64,000 nucleotides of DNA from positions 20,282,001 through 20,346,000 of the forward strand of contig CM069607.1 in assembly GCA_035771175.1 (NCBI GenBank), in the 5' to 3' direction. This stretch comes from Paratinospora sagittata. Taxonomy: Eukaryota > Streptophyta > Magnoliopsida > Ranunculales > Menispermaceae. The notes beneath the pieces are model-generated. The model did no database searches. It was not told the DNA's origin and saw nothing but the letters and a program-made list of their open reading frames with translations. A program made the translations under genes and the position numbers. Below, one piece after another: positions 9,506-21,648 of this stretch (position 1 is the first letter of the stretch; each line of letters starts with the position of its first letter).

Positions 9506-9519
9506 ATCTCCCCCTTTTT
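9506..9519 (-). promoter_or_regulatory. Polypurine tract relic, repeat A copy 2
   Basis: The minus strand reads AAAAAGGGGGAGAT, then TGTTATCTCAAGG at 9505, a purine tract directly joined to an LTR-type TG start. Confidence 0.68.
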
Positions 9520-10358
9520 GATGATTTCAAACACTCAAATACCTTTTAGCCAAGTAATACATAAACACAAGTACTTTCATACAGATTACATTAGCATGGC
9601 ATAGAGATATCAAAAATAGCATTCATTTAAGATAGATAGACATTTAATGCTCAATGTAAATATAGAAGCATAACAATTCAAAAATTGTAGTCGTGGCCAA
9701 ATCAATTCAAACACACAAAGTGTCGTAGTGTCACAAATTAACATCAAGTTTAATCATTAAAAATTCAACTTCTCCCCCTAACTTGCATCTTCCTTTCGTA
9801 GCTCCGCTGATTGATGTACTATCTTAACCTACTATTTCTCTATTTCTCTTCCCTCTTTTTGAAAACAACAACAGGGTAGTCTAGTTAGAACTGGGGCCTT
9901 TTCCTTTTCTTTTTTTTTTCATCATATGTTTTATTCTCTCAGCCAATGGTGTTGTCTACTTCGTCTTAACTTCACTTTGCTTCCTTATTTCCTTAAGAAA
10001 TCTTTCAAGTGCAGGCTTTCAAACACTAGATTTTTATTTGATTTAAATCATCATGAATTTTTATCAACTAGAGTATTGAAGGATGAATTAAAAATATTAA
10101 ATTATATGAAAACAAATTGATCAAAATCATGCAATTACGCAAATATGCAATACTTGCTGAGAATCACTTGAGTAAAAGTTCTACATTATCTAAGTACTTG
10201 AAACTCTTGATTGCTCAATTATCTTGTAAGCTTAATAAGCGCAGCTCTTTCATCTTGATTTTTGACATTACTGAAACATTTAACAAGATCATTGGATGCT
10301 TAGGTGACTAGTTTGGAATCATCAAAACGTTCACATTATGGGGTTCCTTGAGATAACA

Positions 10359-10372
10359 ATCTCCCCCTTTTT
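10359..10372 (-). promoter_or_regulatory. Polypurine tract relic, repeat A copy 3
   Basis: Same tract and TGTTATCTC start as copy 2, 853 bp away. Confidence 0.68.
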
Positions 10373-13112
10373 GATGATTTCAAACACTCATATACCTTTT
10401 AGCTAAGTGATACATAAATACAGGTACTTCCATACAAATCACATTAGCATGACATAGAGATATCAAAAAATGCATTCATTTAAGATAGATAGACATTTAA
10501 TGCTCAATGCAAATTTAGAAGCATAACAATTCAAAACATGTAGTCATGGTCAGATCAATTCAAACACACAAAGTGTCATAGTTTCACAACATAACATCAA
10601 GTTTAATCATTAAAAATTCAACTTCTCCCCCAAGCTTGCAGCTTTTTTTGTAGCTCCGCTGATTGATTTACTAACTTAGCCTAGTATTTCTCTATTTCTC
10701 CTCCCCCTTTTAAAATCAACAAAAGGGTAGACTAGTTAAAACCGGGGCCTTTTCCCATTTTTTTGTCATCATTTGTTTTATTCTTTGAGGCACTGGAGTT
10801 TTTTGCTTGCGTCTTGACATGACTTTGTTTCCTTATTTCCTTAAGAAATCTTTCAAGAGCAGGATTTGAAAAACTACGTTTTTATTTATTAAAATCATCA
10901 TGAATTTCTATCAAACAGAGTACTTAAGCATGAATTAAAAAGATTAAATTATTTGAAAACAAATTGATCAAAATCATGCAATTATGCAAATATGCAAAAC
11001 TTGTTGAGAATCACATGAGTAAAAGCTCCACATTATCTAAGTACTTGAAACTCTTGAAGCTTTGATCTTGATTCCTCAATTATCTTGTAAGCTTAATAAG
11101 CGCGGTTGTTTGATCTTGATTTCTGAAATCGGGCTATCCAACACATTGCCAAAATTTTTCAGAAGGCAATAGCGCACTATCAGTATTGATAGCACGCTGA
11201 TAGGGTTAAATAATCAAAATTCTATTTTTCTTCAACATTGCCTACAGCCCGCACTATCCCTTTTGATAACTCACTATAGAGAGCAGTTGCCGTAATCTTT
11301 CGATTTTTAGTAAAATGGGCAATAGCGTGCTATAGGCCTTTATTGCACGCTATCGAAAAGTCCTAAAAACACGAGCTCTCGGGTTTGTGTATATCGACCA
11401 GCAATAGTCCGCTATACGTCATTAGAGAGCATGATACACAACCCAATAGCATGCTATCCACGTCTGAGTTAGAAATCTCACATATCTAACGAGAAAAACG
11501 TGGGCCCTTTCCCTTGCTCGATTTTTCTATTCCTTGCATAGTTTTGACTGGGAATCATGACTAAAACATTCTCCACTAACACCTGGATGATTCCCGTTGT
11601 GTCGCACGGGCAAAACAACTTTAGATTAAAATAATGTTTTGAATTCAAATCATTTCCTACTCTCTTGCTCTTTAACCTGCAACTGCTAATTTAATAAAAC
11701 ACTCATTCTCTAATTTTCAAAGATACAACACACACGATTTTTGCAAGTTAGAATGAGTTTTCCAAAGAGTATTTCAAAAGAAGAAAGTCGTGACTCTTGC
11801 ATTGCCAATAAAAGCTTCGACCTGAATCAAAATTGTAAACTGTCTCGTAGATAACCTCATTGTTTTGCAAGTTCTTCATTTTATCCCTTTTGTGCTGAGA
11901 TTTTTAGAAGCTATCCATCGTTTTAAACTGTAGGTATATGAAATGTTCTCAGAAAGAGAACACATCACCTGTATTCTTTCTCCGAGTGCTACAACTAATC
12001 ATCAAGAACACATCAAACAATAGCTATCAAAGTCTACAAAGATCAGGCTCTAAGAACGAAGACATATCTCAATGCTAATGCATTAGTTTGATCTTAGGTG
12101 TGTAGGGAACCTCTCGATCAATATCAGCACGAAAACTCTCTAAATTGCAAAGTCTTCAAAATCACTTGGACAAAAGTCTTTGATTTTGACTAAATATTTT
12201 TCGAAAGGTTTTTATCATAATTTCAATAACTTTTGAATGATTTAAAAGTGTTTTGAGACAATGGAATGGTTCTCAAGTGTTTAAATATTAATTTTTCTAA
12301 AATCGGGCGATCCAACACTTTGCCAAAAATTTTCAAACGGCAATAGCGCACTATTAGTGTTGATAGCACGCTGATAGGGTTGAATAATAAAAAATCTATT
12401 TTTCTTGAAAATTGCCAATAGCGCGCTATCCCTTTTGATAACTCGCTATAGAGAGCAGTTGCCGTGATCTTTTGATTTTTAGTAAAATCGGCAATAGCGT
12501 GCTATAGGCCTTGATTGCACGCTTTCAGAAAGTCCGAAAAACACAATATCTCGGGTTTGTGTATATCGACCTGCAATAGTCCGCTATCCGTCATTAGAGA
12601 GCATGATACAAAACCCAAGAGCATGTTATCCACGTCTAAGTTAGAAATCTCACATATCTAACAAGAAAAACGTGGGCCCTTTCCCTTGCTCAATTTTTCT
12701 ATTCCTTGCACAGTTTTGACTGGGAATCGTAACTGAAACATTCTCCACTAACACATGGATGATTCCTGTTGTGTTGCACGGGCAAAACAACTTTACATTA
12801 AAACAATGTTTTGAATTCAAATCATTTCCTACTCTCTTGCTCTTTAACCTGCAACTTCTAATTTAATAAAACACTCATTCTCTAATTTTCAAAGATACAA
12901 CACACGATTTTTGCAAGTTAGACTATGCTTTCCAAAGAGTATTTCAAAAGAAGAAAGTCGTGACTCTTGCATTGCCAATAAAAGCTTCGACCTGAATCAA
13001 AATTGCAAACTGTCTTGAAGATAACCTCATTTTTTAGCAAGTTCTTCATTTTATCCCTTTTGTGCTGAGATTTTCAGAAGCTATCCATCGTTTTAAACTG
13101 TAGGTATATGAA

Positions 13113-13133
13113 GTGTTCTCAGTAAGAGAACAC
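13113..13133. other. Conserved inverted repeat of the satellite monomer (example)
   Basis: GTGTTCTC-AGTAA-GAGAACAC forms perfect 8-bp arms. It recurs in most monomers, with single changes in some. In the monomers after about 59881 the spacer becomes AGTAC while the arms stay intact. Confidence 0.75.
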
Positions 13134-13244
13134 ATCACCTATATTCTTTCTCCGAGTGCTACAACTAATCATCAAGAACACATCAAACAATAGGTATCAA
13201 AGTCTACAAAGATCAGGCTCTAAGAAAGAAGACATTTCTCAATG

Positions 13245-13256
13245 CTAATGCATTAG
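13245..13256. other. Conserved 12-bp palindrome of the satellite monomer (example)
   Basis: CTAATGCATTAG is a perfect palindrome and is present in most monomers. Several short-class monomers read CTAATGCAATAG instead. Confidence 0.7.
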
Positions 13257-14332
13257 TTTGATCTTAGGTGAGTAGGGTAACCTCTCGATCAATCTCAACA
13301 CGAAAACTCTCTAAATTGCAAAGTCTTCAGAATCACTTGGATTAAAATATTTGATTTTGACAAAAGAAGAAAGTCGTGACTCTTGCATTGCCAATAAACG
13401 CTTCGACATGAATCAAAATTGCAAACTGTGTTCAAGATGACCTCATTGTTTGGCAAGTTCTCCATTTTATCCCTTTTGTGCTGAGACTTTAAGAAGCTAT
13501 CCATCGTTTTAAACTGAAGGTATATGAAGTGTTCTCAGAAAGAGAACACATCACCTATATTCTTTCTCCGAGTGCTACAACTAATCATCAAGAACACATC
13601 AAACAATAGCTATCAAAGTCTACAAAGATCAGGCTCTAAGAACGAAGACATATCTCAATGCTAATGCATTAGTTTGATCTTAGGTGTGTAGGGTGGCCTC
13701 TCGATCCATCTCAGCAAGAAAACTCTCTAAATTGCAAAGTCTTCAAAATCACTTGGATTAAAGTATTTGATTTTGACAAAATACTTTTCGAAAAGTTTTA
13801 ATCATAATTTCAATGAGTTTTGAATGATTTAAAAGTGTTTTGAGACAATGGAATGGTTCTTAAGTGTTAAAATATTAATTTTTCTAAAATCGGGCTCTCC
13901 AACACTTTGCCAAAATTTTTCAAACGGCAACAGCGCACTATCAGTGTTGATAGCACGCTGATAGGGTTGAATAATAAAAAATCTATTTTTCTTGAAAATT
14001 GCCTGTAGTGCGCTATCCCTTTTGATAACTCGCTATAGGAGCCCTCGCCGTGATCTTTCTATTTTTAGTAAAATGGGCAATAGCGTGCTATAGGCCTTGA
14101 TTGCACGCTATCGGGTTTGTGTATATCGACCTGCAATAGTCCGCTATTCGTCATTAGAGAGCATGATACACATCCCAATAGCATGCTATCCACGTCTGAG
14201 TTTGGAATCTCACATATCTAACGAGAAAAATGTGGGCCCTATCCCTTGCTCGATTTTTCTATTCCTTGCACAGTTTTGACTGGGAATCGTAACTAAAACA
14301 TTCTCCACTAACACCTGGATGATTCCCATTGT

Positions 14333-15209
14333 GTCGCACGGGCAAAACAACTTTAGATTAAAACATTGTTTTGAATTCAAATCATTTCCTACTCTCTTGC
14401 TCTTTAACCTGCAACTGCTAATTTAAGAAAACACTCATTCTCTAATTTTCAAAGATACAACACACGATTTTTGCAAGTGAGATTGAGCTTTCCAAAGAGT
14501 ATGTCAAAAGAAGAAAGTCTTGATTCTTGCATTGCCAGTAAAGGCTTCGACCTGAATCAAAATTGCAAACTGTCTTTAAGATAACCTCATTGTTTAGCAA
14601 GTTCTTCATTTTATCCCTTTTGTGCTGAGATTTTTAGAAGCTATCCATCGTTTTAAACTGTAGGTATATGAAGTGTTCTCAGTAAGAGAACACATCACCT
14701 ATATTCTTTCTCTGAGTGCTACAACTAATCATCAAGAACACATCAAATAATAGCTATCAAAGTCTACAAAGATCAGACTCTAAGAACGAAGACATATCTC
14801 AATCCTAATGCAATAGTTTGATCTTAGGTGAGTAGGGTAACCTCTCGATCAATCACAACACGAAAACTCTCTAAATTGCAAAGTATTCAAAATCACTTGG
14901 ATTAAAGTATTTGATTTAGTAAAATGGGCAATAGCGTGCTATAGGTCTTGATTGCACGCTACCGGAAAGTACGAAAAACACGAGCTCTCGGGTTTGTGTA
15001 TATCGACCTGCAATAGTCCGCTATCCGTCAATAGAGAGCATGATACACAACCCAACAACATGCTATCCACGTCTGACTTACAAATCTCACATATCTAACG
15101 AGAAAAAGGTGGGCCCCTTCCCTTGCTCGATTTTTCTATTCCTCGCACAGTTTTGATTGGGAATCGTAACTGAAACATTCTCCACTAACACCTGGATGAT
15201 TCCCATTGT
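14333..15209 (+). repeat. Short monomer variant 1
   Basis: TTTGATTT joins directly to AGTAAAATGGG at about 14913-14918. About 295 bp, including half of the dyad module, are missing. Confidence 0.85.
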
Positions 15210-18200
15210 GTCGCACGGGCAAAACAACTTTAGATGAAAACAATGTTTTGCATTCAAATCATTTCCTACTCTCTTGCTCTTTAACCTGCAACTGCTAATT
15301 TAATAAAACACTCATTCTCTAATTTCCAAAGATACAACACACACGATTTTTGCATGTCAGACTGAGCTTTCCATAGAGTATTTCAAAAGAAGAAAGTCGT
15401 GGCTCTTGCATTGCCAATAAAAGTTTCGAAATGAATCAAAATTGCAAACTGTCTTGAAGATAACCACATTGTTTAGCAAGTTCTTCATTTTATCCCTTTT
15501 GTGCTGAGATTTTCAGAAGCTACCCATCGTTTTAAACTGTAGGTATATGAAGTCTTCTCAGTAAGAGACCACATCACCTATATTCTCTGTCCGAGTTCTA
15601 CAACTAATCATCAAGAACACATCAAACAACAGCTATCATAGTCTGCAAAGATAAGGCTCTAAGAACGAAGACATATCTTAATGCTAATGCATTAGTTTGA
15701 TCTTAGGTGTGTAGGGTGACCTCTCGATCAATCTCAGCACGAAAACTCTCTAAATTGCAAAGTCTTCAAAATCACTTGGATTAAAGTATTTGATTTTGAC
15801 AAAATATTTTTCGAAAGGTTTTAATCATAATTTCAATGAGTTTTGAATGATTTAAAAGTGTTTTGAGACAATGGAATAGTTCTTAAGTGTTAAAATATTA
15901 ATTTTTCTAAAATCGGGCTATCCAACACTTTGCCAAAATTTTTCAAACAACAATAGCGCACTATCAGTGTTGATAGCACCCTGATAGGGTTCAATAATAA
16001 AAAATCTATTTTTCTTGAAAATTGCCTATAGCGCGCTATCCCTTTTGATAACTCGCTAGAGAGAGTAGTCGCCGTGATCTTTCGATTTATAGTAAATTGG
16101 GCAATAGCGTGCTATAGGCCTTGATTGCAAGCTATTGGAAAGTCCGAAAAACACGAGCTCTCGGGTTTTGTATGTCGACCTGCAATAGTCTGCTATCCGT
16201 TATTAGAAAGCATGATACAGAACCCAATAGCATGCTATCCACGTCTGAGTTAGAAATCTCACATATCTAACGAGAAAAACGTGGGCCCTTTTCCTTGCTC
16301 GATTTTTCTATTCCTTGCACAATTTTGACTGGGAATCGTAACTAAAACATTCTCCGCAAACACCTGGATGATTCCCATTATGTCGCACGGGCAAAACAAC
16401 TTTAGATTAAAATAATGTTTTGAATTCAAATCATTTCCTACTCTCTTGCTCTTTAACCTGCAACTGCTAATTTAATAAAACACTTATTCTCTAATTTTCA
16501 AAGATACAACACACGATTTTTGCAACTGAGATTGAGCTTTCCAAAGAGTATGTCAAAAGAAGAAAGTCGTGATTCTTGCATTGCCAATAAACGCTTCGAC
16601 CTGAATCAAAATTGCAAACTGTCTTGAAGATAACCTCATTGTTTAGCAAGTTCTTCTTTTTATCCCTTTTGTGCTGAGATTTTCAGAAGCTATCCATCGT
16701 TTTAAACTGTAGGTATATGAAGTGTTCTCAGTAAGAGAACACATCACCTATATTCTTTCTCCGAGTGCTACAACTAATTATCAAGAACACATAAAACAAT
16801 AGCTATCAAAGTCTACAAAGATCAGGCTCTAAGAACGAAGACATATCTCAATGCAAATGCATTAGTTTGATCTTAGGTGTGTAGGGTGACCTCTCGATCA
16901 ATCTCAGCACGAAAACTCTCTAAATTGCAAAGTCTTCAAAATCACTTGGATTAAAGTATTTGATTTTGACAAAATATTTTTCGAAAGGTTTTAATCATAA
17001 TTTCTATGAGTTTTGAATGATTTAAAAGGTTTTTGAGACAATGGAATGGTTCTTAAGTGTTAAAATATTAATTTTTCTAAAATCGAGCTATCCAACACTT
17101 TGCCAAAATTTTTCAAACCGCAATAGCGCACTATCAGTGTTGATAGCACGCTGATAGGGTTGAATAATAAAAAATCTATTTTTCTTGAAAATTGCCTATA
17201 GCGCGCTCTTCCTTTTGATAACTCGCTATAGAAAGCAGTCGCCGTGATCTTTCAATTTTTAGTAAAATGGGCAATAGCGTGCAATAGGCCTTGATTGCAC
17301 GCTATCGGAAAGTCCGAAAAACACGAGCTCTCTGGTTTTTGTATATCGACCTGCAATAGTTCGCTATCTGTCATTAGAAGCATGATACACAACCCAATAG
17401 CATGCTACCCACGTCTGAGTTAGGAATCTCACATATCTAACGAGAAAAAATGGGCCCTATCCCTTGCTCGATTTTTCTATTCCTTGCACAGTTTTGACTG
17501 GGAATCGTAACTAAAATATTCTCCGCTAACACCTGGAATATTCCCATTGTGTCGCACGGGCAAAACAACTTTAGATTAAAACATTGTTTTGAATTCAAAT
17601 CATTTCCTACTCTCTTGCTCTTTAACCTGCAACTGCTAATTTAATAAAACACTCATTCTCTAATTTTCAAAGATACAACACACGATTTTTGCAAGTGAGA
17701 TTGAGCTTTCCAAAGAGTATGTCAAAAGAAGAAAGTCTTGATTCTTGCATTGCCAATAAAGGTTTCGACCTGAATCAAAATTGCAAACTGTCTTGAAGAT
17801 AACCTCATTGTTTAGCAAATTCTTCATTTGATCCCTTTTGTGCTGAGATTTTTAGAAGCTATCCATCGTTTTAAACTGTAGGTATATGAAGTGTTCTCAG
17901 TAAGAGAACACATCACCTATATTCTTTCTCCGAGTGCTACAACTAATCATCAAGAACACATCAAACAATAACTATCAAAGTCTACAAAGATCAGGCTCTA
18001 AGAACGAAGACATATCTCAATGCTAATGCATTAGTTTGATCTTAGGTGTGTAGGGTGACCTCTCGATCCATCTCAGCAAGAAAACTCTCTAAATTGCAAA
18101 GTCTTCAAAATCACTTGGATTAAAGTATTTGATTTTGACAAAATACTTTTCGAAAGGTTTTAATCATAATTTCAATGAGTTTTGAATGATTTAAAAGTGT

Positions 18201-18719
18201 TTTGAGACAATGGAATGGTTCTTAAGTGTTAAAATATTAATTTTTCTAAAATCGGGCTATCCAACACTTTGCCAAAATTTTTCAAACGGCAACAGCGCAC
18301 TATCAGTGTTGATAGCACGCTGATAGGGTTGAATAATAAAAAATCTATTTTTCTTGAAAATTGCCTATAGCGCGCTCTTCCCTTTGATAACTCGCTATAG
18401 AAAGCAGTCGCCGTGATCTTTCAATTTTTAGTAAAATGGGCAATAGCGTGCAATAGGCCTTGATTGCACGCTATCGGAAAGTCCGAAAAACACGAGCTCT
18501 CTGGTTTTTGTATATCGACCTGCAATAGTTCGCTATCTGTCATTAGAAGCATGATACACAACCCAATAGCATGCTACCCACGTCTGAGTTAGGAATCTCA
18601 CATATCTAACGAGAAAAAATGGGCCCTATCCCTTGCTCGATTTTTCTATTCCTTGAACAGTTTTGACTGGGAATCGTAACTAAAATATTCTCCGCTAACA
18701 CCTGGAATATTCCCATTGT

Positions 18720-19596
18720 GTCGCACGGGCAAAACAACTTTAGATTAAAACATTGTTTTGAATTCAAATCATTTCCTACTCTCTTGCTCTTTAACCTGCA
18801 ACTGCTAATTTAATAAAACACTCATTCTCTAATTTTCAAAGATACAACACACGATTTTTGCAAGTGAGATTGAGCTTTCCAAAGAGTATGTCAAAAGAAG
18901 AAAGTCTTGATTCTTGCATTGCCAATAAAGGTTTCGACCTGAATGAAAATTGCAAACTGTCTTGAAGATAACCTCATTGTTTAGCAAATTCTTCATTTGA
19001 TCCCTTTTGTGCTGAGATTTTTAGAAGCTATCCATCGTTTTAAACTGTAGGTATATGAAGTGTTCTCAGTAAGAGAACACATCACCTATATTCTTTCTCC
19101 GAGTGCTACAACTAATCATCAAGAACACATCAAACAATAGCTATCAAAGTCTACAAAGATCTGGCTCTAAGAACGAAGACATATCTCAACGCTAATGCAA
19201 TAGTTTGATCTTAGGTGAGTAGGGTAACCTCTCGATCAATCTCAACACGAAAACTCTCTAAATTGCAAAGTCTTCAAAATCACTTGGATTAAAGTATTTG
19301 ATTTAGTAAAATGGGCAATGGCGTGCTATAGGCCTTGATTGCACGCTATCGAAAAGTCCTAAAAACACGAGCTCTCGGGTTTGTACATATCAACCTGCAA
19401 TAGTCCGCTATCCGTCATTAGAGAGCATGATACACAACCCAATAGCATGCTATCCACGTCTGACAAACAAATCTCACATATCTAACGAGAAAAAGGTGGG
19501 CCCTTTCCCTTGCTCGATTTTTCTATTCCTCGCACAGTTTTGATTGGGAATCGTAACTGAAACATTCTCTAGTAACACCTGGATGATTCCCATTGT
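18720..19596 (+). repeat. Short monomer variant 2
   Basis: Same junction TTTGATTTAGTAAAATGGG near 19300. Confidence 0.85.
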
Positions 19597-20771
19597 GTCG
19601 CACGGGCAAAACAACTTTAGATTAAAACAATGTTTTGAATTCAAATCATTTCCTACTCTCTTGCTCTTTAACCTGCAACTGCTAATTTAATAAAACACTT
19701 ATTCTCTAATTTTCAAAGATACAACACACGATTTTTGCAACTGAGATTGAGCTTTCCAAAGAGTATGTCAAAAGAAGAAAGTCGTGATTCTTGCATTGCC
19801 AATAAACGCTTCGACCTGAATCAAAATTGCAAACTGTCTTGAAGATAACCTCATTGTTTAGCAAGTTCTTCTTTTTATCCCTTTTGTGCTGAGATTTTCA
19901 GAAGCTATCCATCGTTTTAAACTGTAGGTATATGAACTGTTCTCAGTAAGAGAACACATCACCTATATTCTTTCTCCGAGTGCTACAACTAATCATCAAG
20001 AACACATCAAACAATAGCTATCAAAGTCTACAAAGATCAGGCTCTAAGAACAAAGACATATCTCAATGCTAATGCATTAGTTTGATCTTAGGTGTGTAGG
20101 GTGACCTCTCGATCAATCTCAGCACGAAAACTCTCTAAATTGCAAAGTCTTCAAAATCACTTGGATTAAAGTATTTGATTTTGAGGAAATACTTTTCGAA
20201 AGGTTTTAATCATAATTTCAATGAGTTTTGAATGATTTAAAAGTGTTTTGAGACAATGGAATGGTTCTTAAGTGTTAAAATATTAATTTTTCCAAAATCG
20301 GGCTATCCAACACTTTGCCAAAATTTTTCAAACGGCAATAGCGCACTCACTATCAGTGTTGATAGCACGCTGATAGGGTTGAATAATAAAAAATCTATTT
20401 TACTTGAAAATTGCCTATAGCGCTCTCTCCCTTTTGATAACTCGCTATAGAAAGCAGTCGCCGTGATCTTTCAATTTTTAGTAAAATGGGCAATAGCGTG
20501 TTATAGGCCTTGATTGCACGCTATCAGAAAGTCCGAAAAACACGAGTTCTCTGGTTTTTGTATGTCGACCTGCAATAGTCCGCTATCCGTCATTAGAAAG
20601 CATGATACACAACCCAATAGCATGCTATCCATGTCTGAGTTTGGAATCTCACATATCTAACGAGAAAAATGAGGGCCCTATCCCTTGCTCGATTTTTCTA
20701 TTCCCTGCACAGTTTTGACTGGGAATCGTAACTAAAACATTCTCCGCTAACACCTGGATGATTCCCATTGT

Positions 20772-21648
20772 GTCGCACATGCAAAACAACTTTAGATTAA
20801 AACATTGTTTTGAATTCAAATCATTTCCTACTCTCTTGCTTTTTAACCTGCAACTGCTAATTTAAGAAAACACTCATTCTCCAATTTTCAAAGATACAAC
20901 ACACGATTTTTGCAAGTGAGATTGAGCTTTCCAAAGAGTATGTCAAAAGATGAAAGTCATGATTCTTGCATTGCCAGTAAAGGTTTCGACCTGAATCAAA
21001 ATTGCAAACTGTCTTGAAGATTACCTCATTGTTTAGCAAGTTCTTCATTTTATCCCTTTTGTGCTGAGATTTTTAGAAGATATCCATCGTTTTAAACTGT
21101 AGGTATATGAAGTGTTCTCAGTAAGAGAACACATCACCTATATTCTTTCTCCGAGTGCTACAACTAATTATCAAGAACACATCAAACAATAGCTATCAAA
21201 GTCTACAAAGATTAGGCTCTAAGAACGAAGACATATCTCAATGCTAATGCAATAGTTTGATCTTAGGTGAGTAGGGTAACCTCTCGATCAATCACAACAC
21301 GAAAACTCTCTAAATTGCAAAGTCTTCAAAATCACTTGGATTAAAGTATTTGATTTAGTAAAATGGGCAATAGCGTGCTATAGGCCTTGATTGCACGCTA
21401 TCGGAAAGTCCGAAAAACACGAGCTCCCGGGTTTGTGTGTATCCACCTGCAATAGTCCGCTATCCGTCAATAGAGAGCATGATACAAAACCCAACAACAT
21501 GCTATCCACGTCTGACTTATAAATCTCACATATCTAACGAGAAAAAGGTGGGCCCCTTCCCTTGCTCGATTTTTCTATTCCTCGCACAGTTTTGATTGGG
21601 AATCATAACTGAAACATTCTCCACTAACACCTGGATGATTCCCATTGT
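20772..21648 (+). repeat. Short monomer variant 3
   Basis: Same junction near 21352. Confidence 0.85.

Larger units (their letters stand above)
8234..11127 (-). repeat. Tandem array of about 0.85-kb repeat, copia-derived (repeat A)
   Basis: Head-to-tail copies are marked by CCTTATTTCC at 8265, 9130, 9983 and 10831, so the spacing is 865, 853 and 848 bp. The first copy is cut by the LTR insertion at 8233 and the fourth is cut at the junction with the next satellite near 11127. On the minus strand each full copy contains CAAAAAGGGGGAGAT followed in copies 2 and 3 by TGTTATCTCAAGG. That is a polypurine tract next to an LTR start, as in SIRE/Maximus copia elements. A short Lys/Arg-rich open stretch ending in RKRPQF lies on the minus strand of copy 2 and may be a remnant of a retrotransposon protein. 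No intact gene is present; the small plus-strand frames around 9926-10311 are not coding. Confidence 0.85.
12946..13777 (+). repeat. Partial monomer duplication (about 416 bp)
   Basis: The segment starting AAAAGAAGAAAGTCG at 12946 is repeated from 13362. The monomer part between its end and the dyad module is therefore present twice. Confidence 0.75.
11128..14332 (+). repeat. Satellite B, left edge block
   Basis: This block holds the first monomers after the junction with repeat A. One monomer contains a partial duplication: GATTTTGAC at about 13352-13361 jumps back to the AAAGAAGAAAGTCG segment first seen at 12946, repeating about 416 bp. The copy ending at 14333 lacks about 28 bp around CACGCTATCGGG (14107). 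Confidence 0.85.

Noticed and set aside
9926..10311. Two 64-codon plus-strand frames in repeat A
   Set aside because: Not preserved in the other copies of the repeat.
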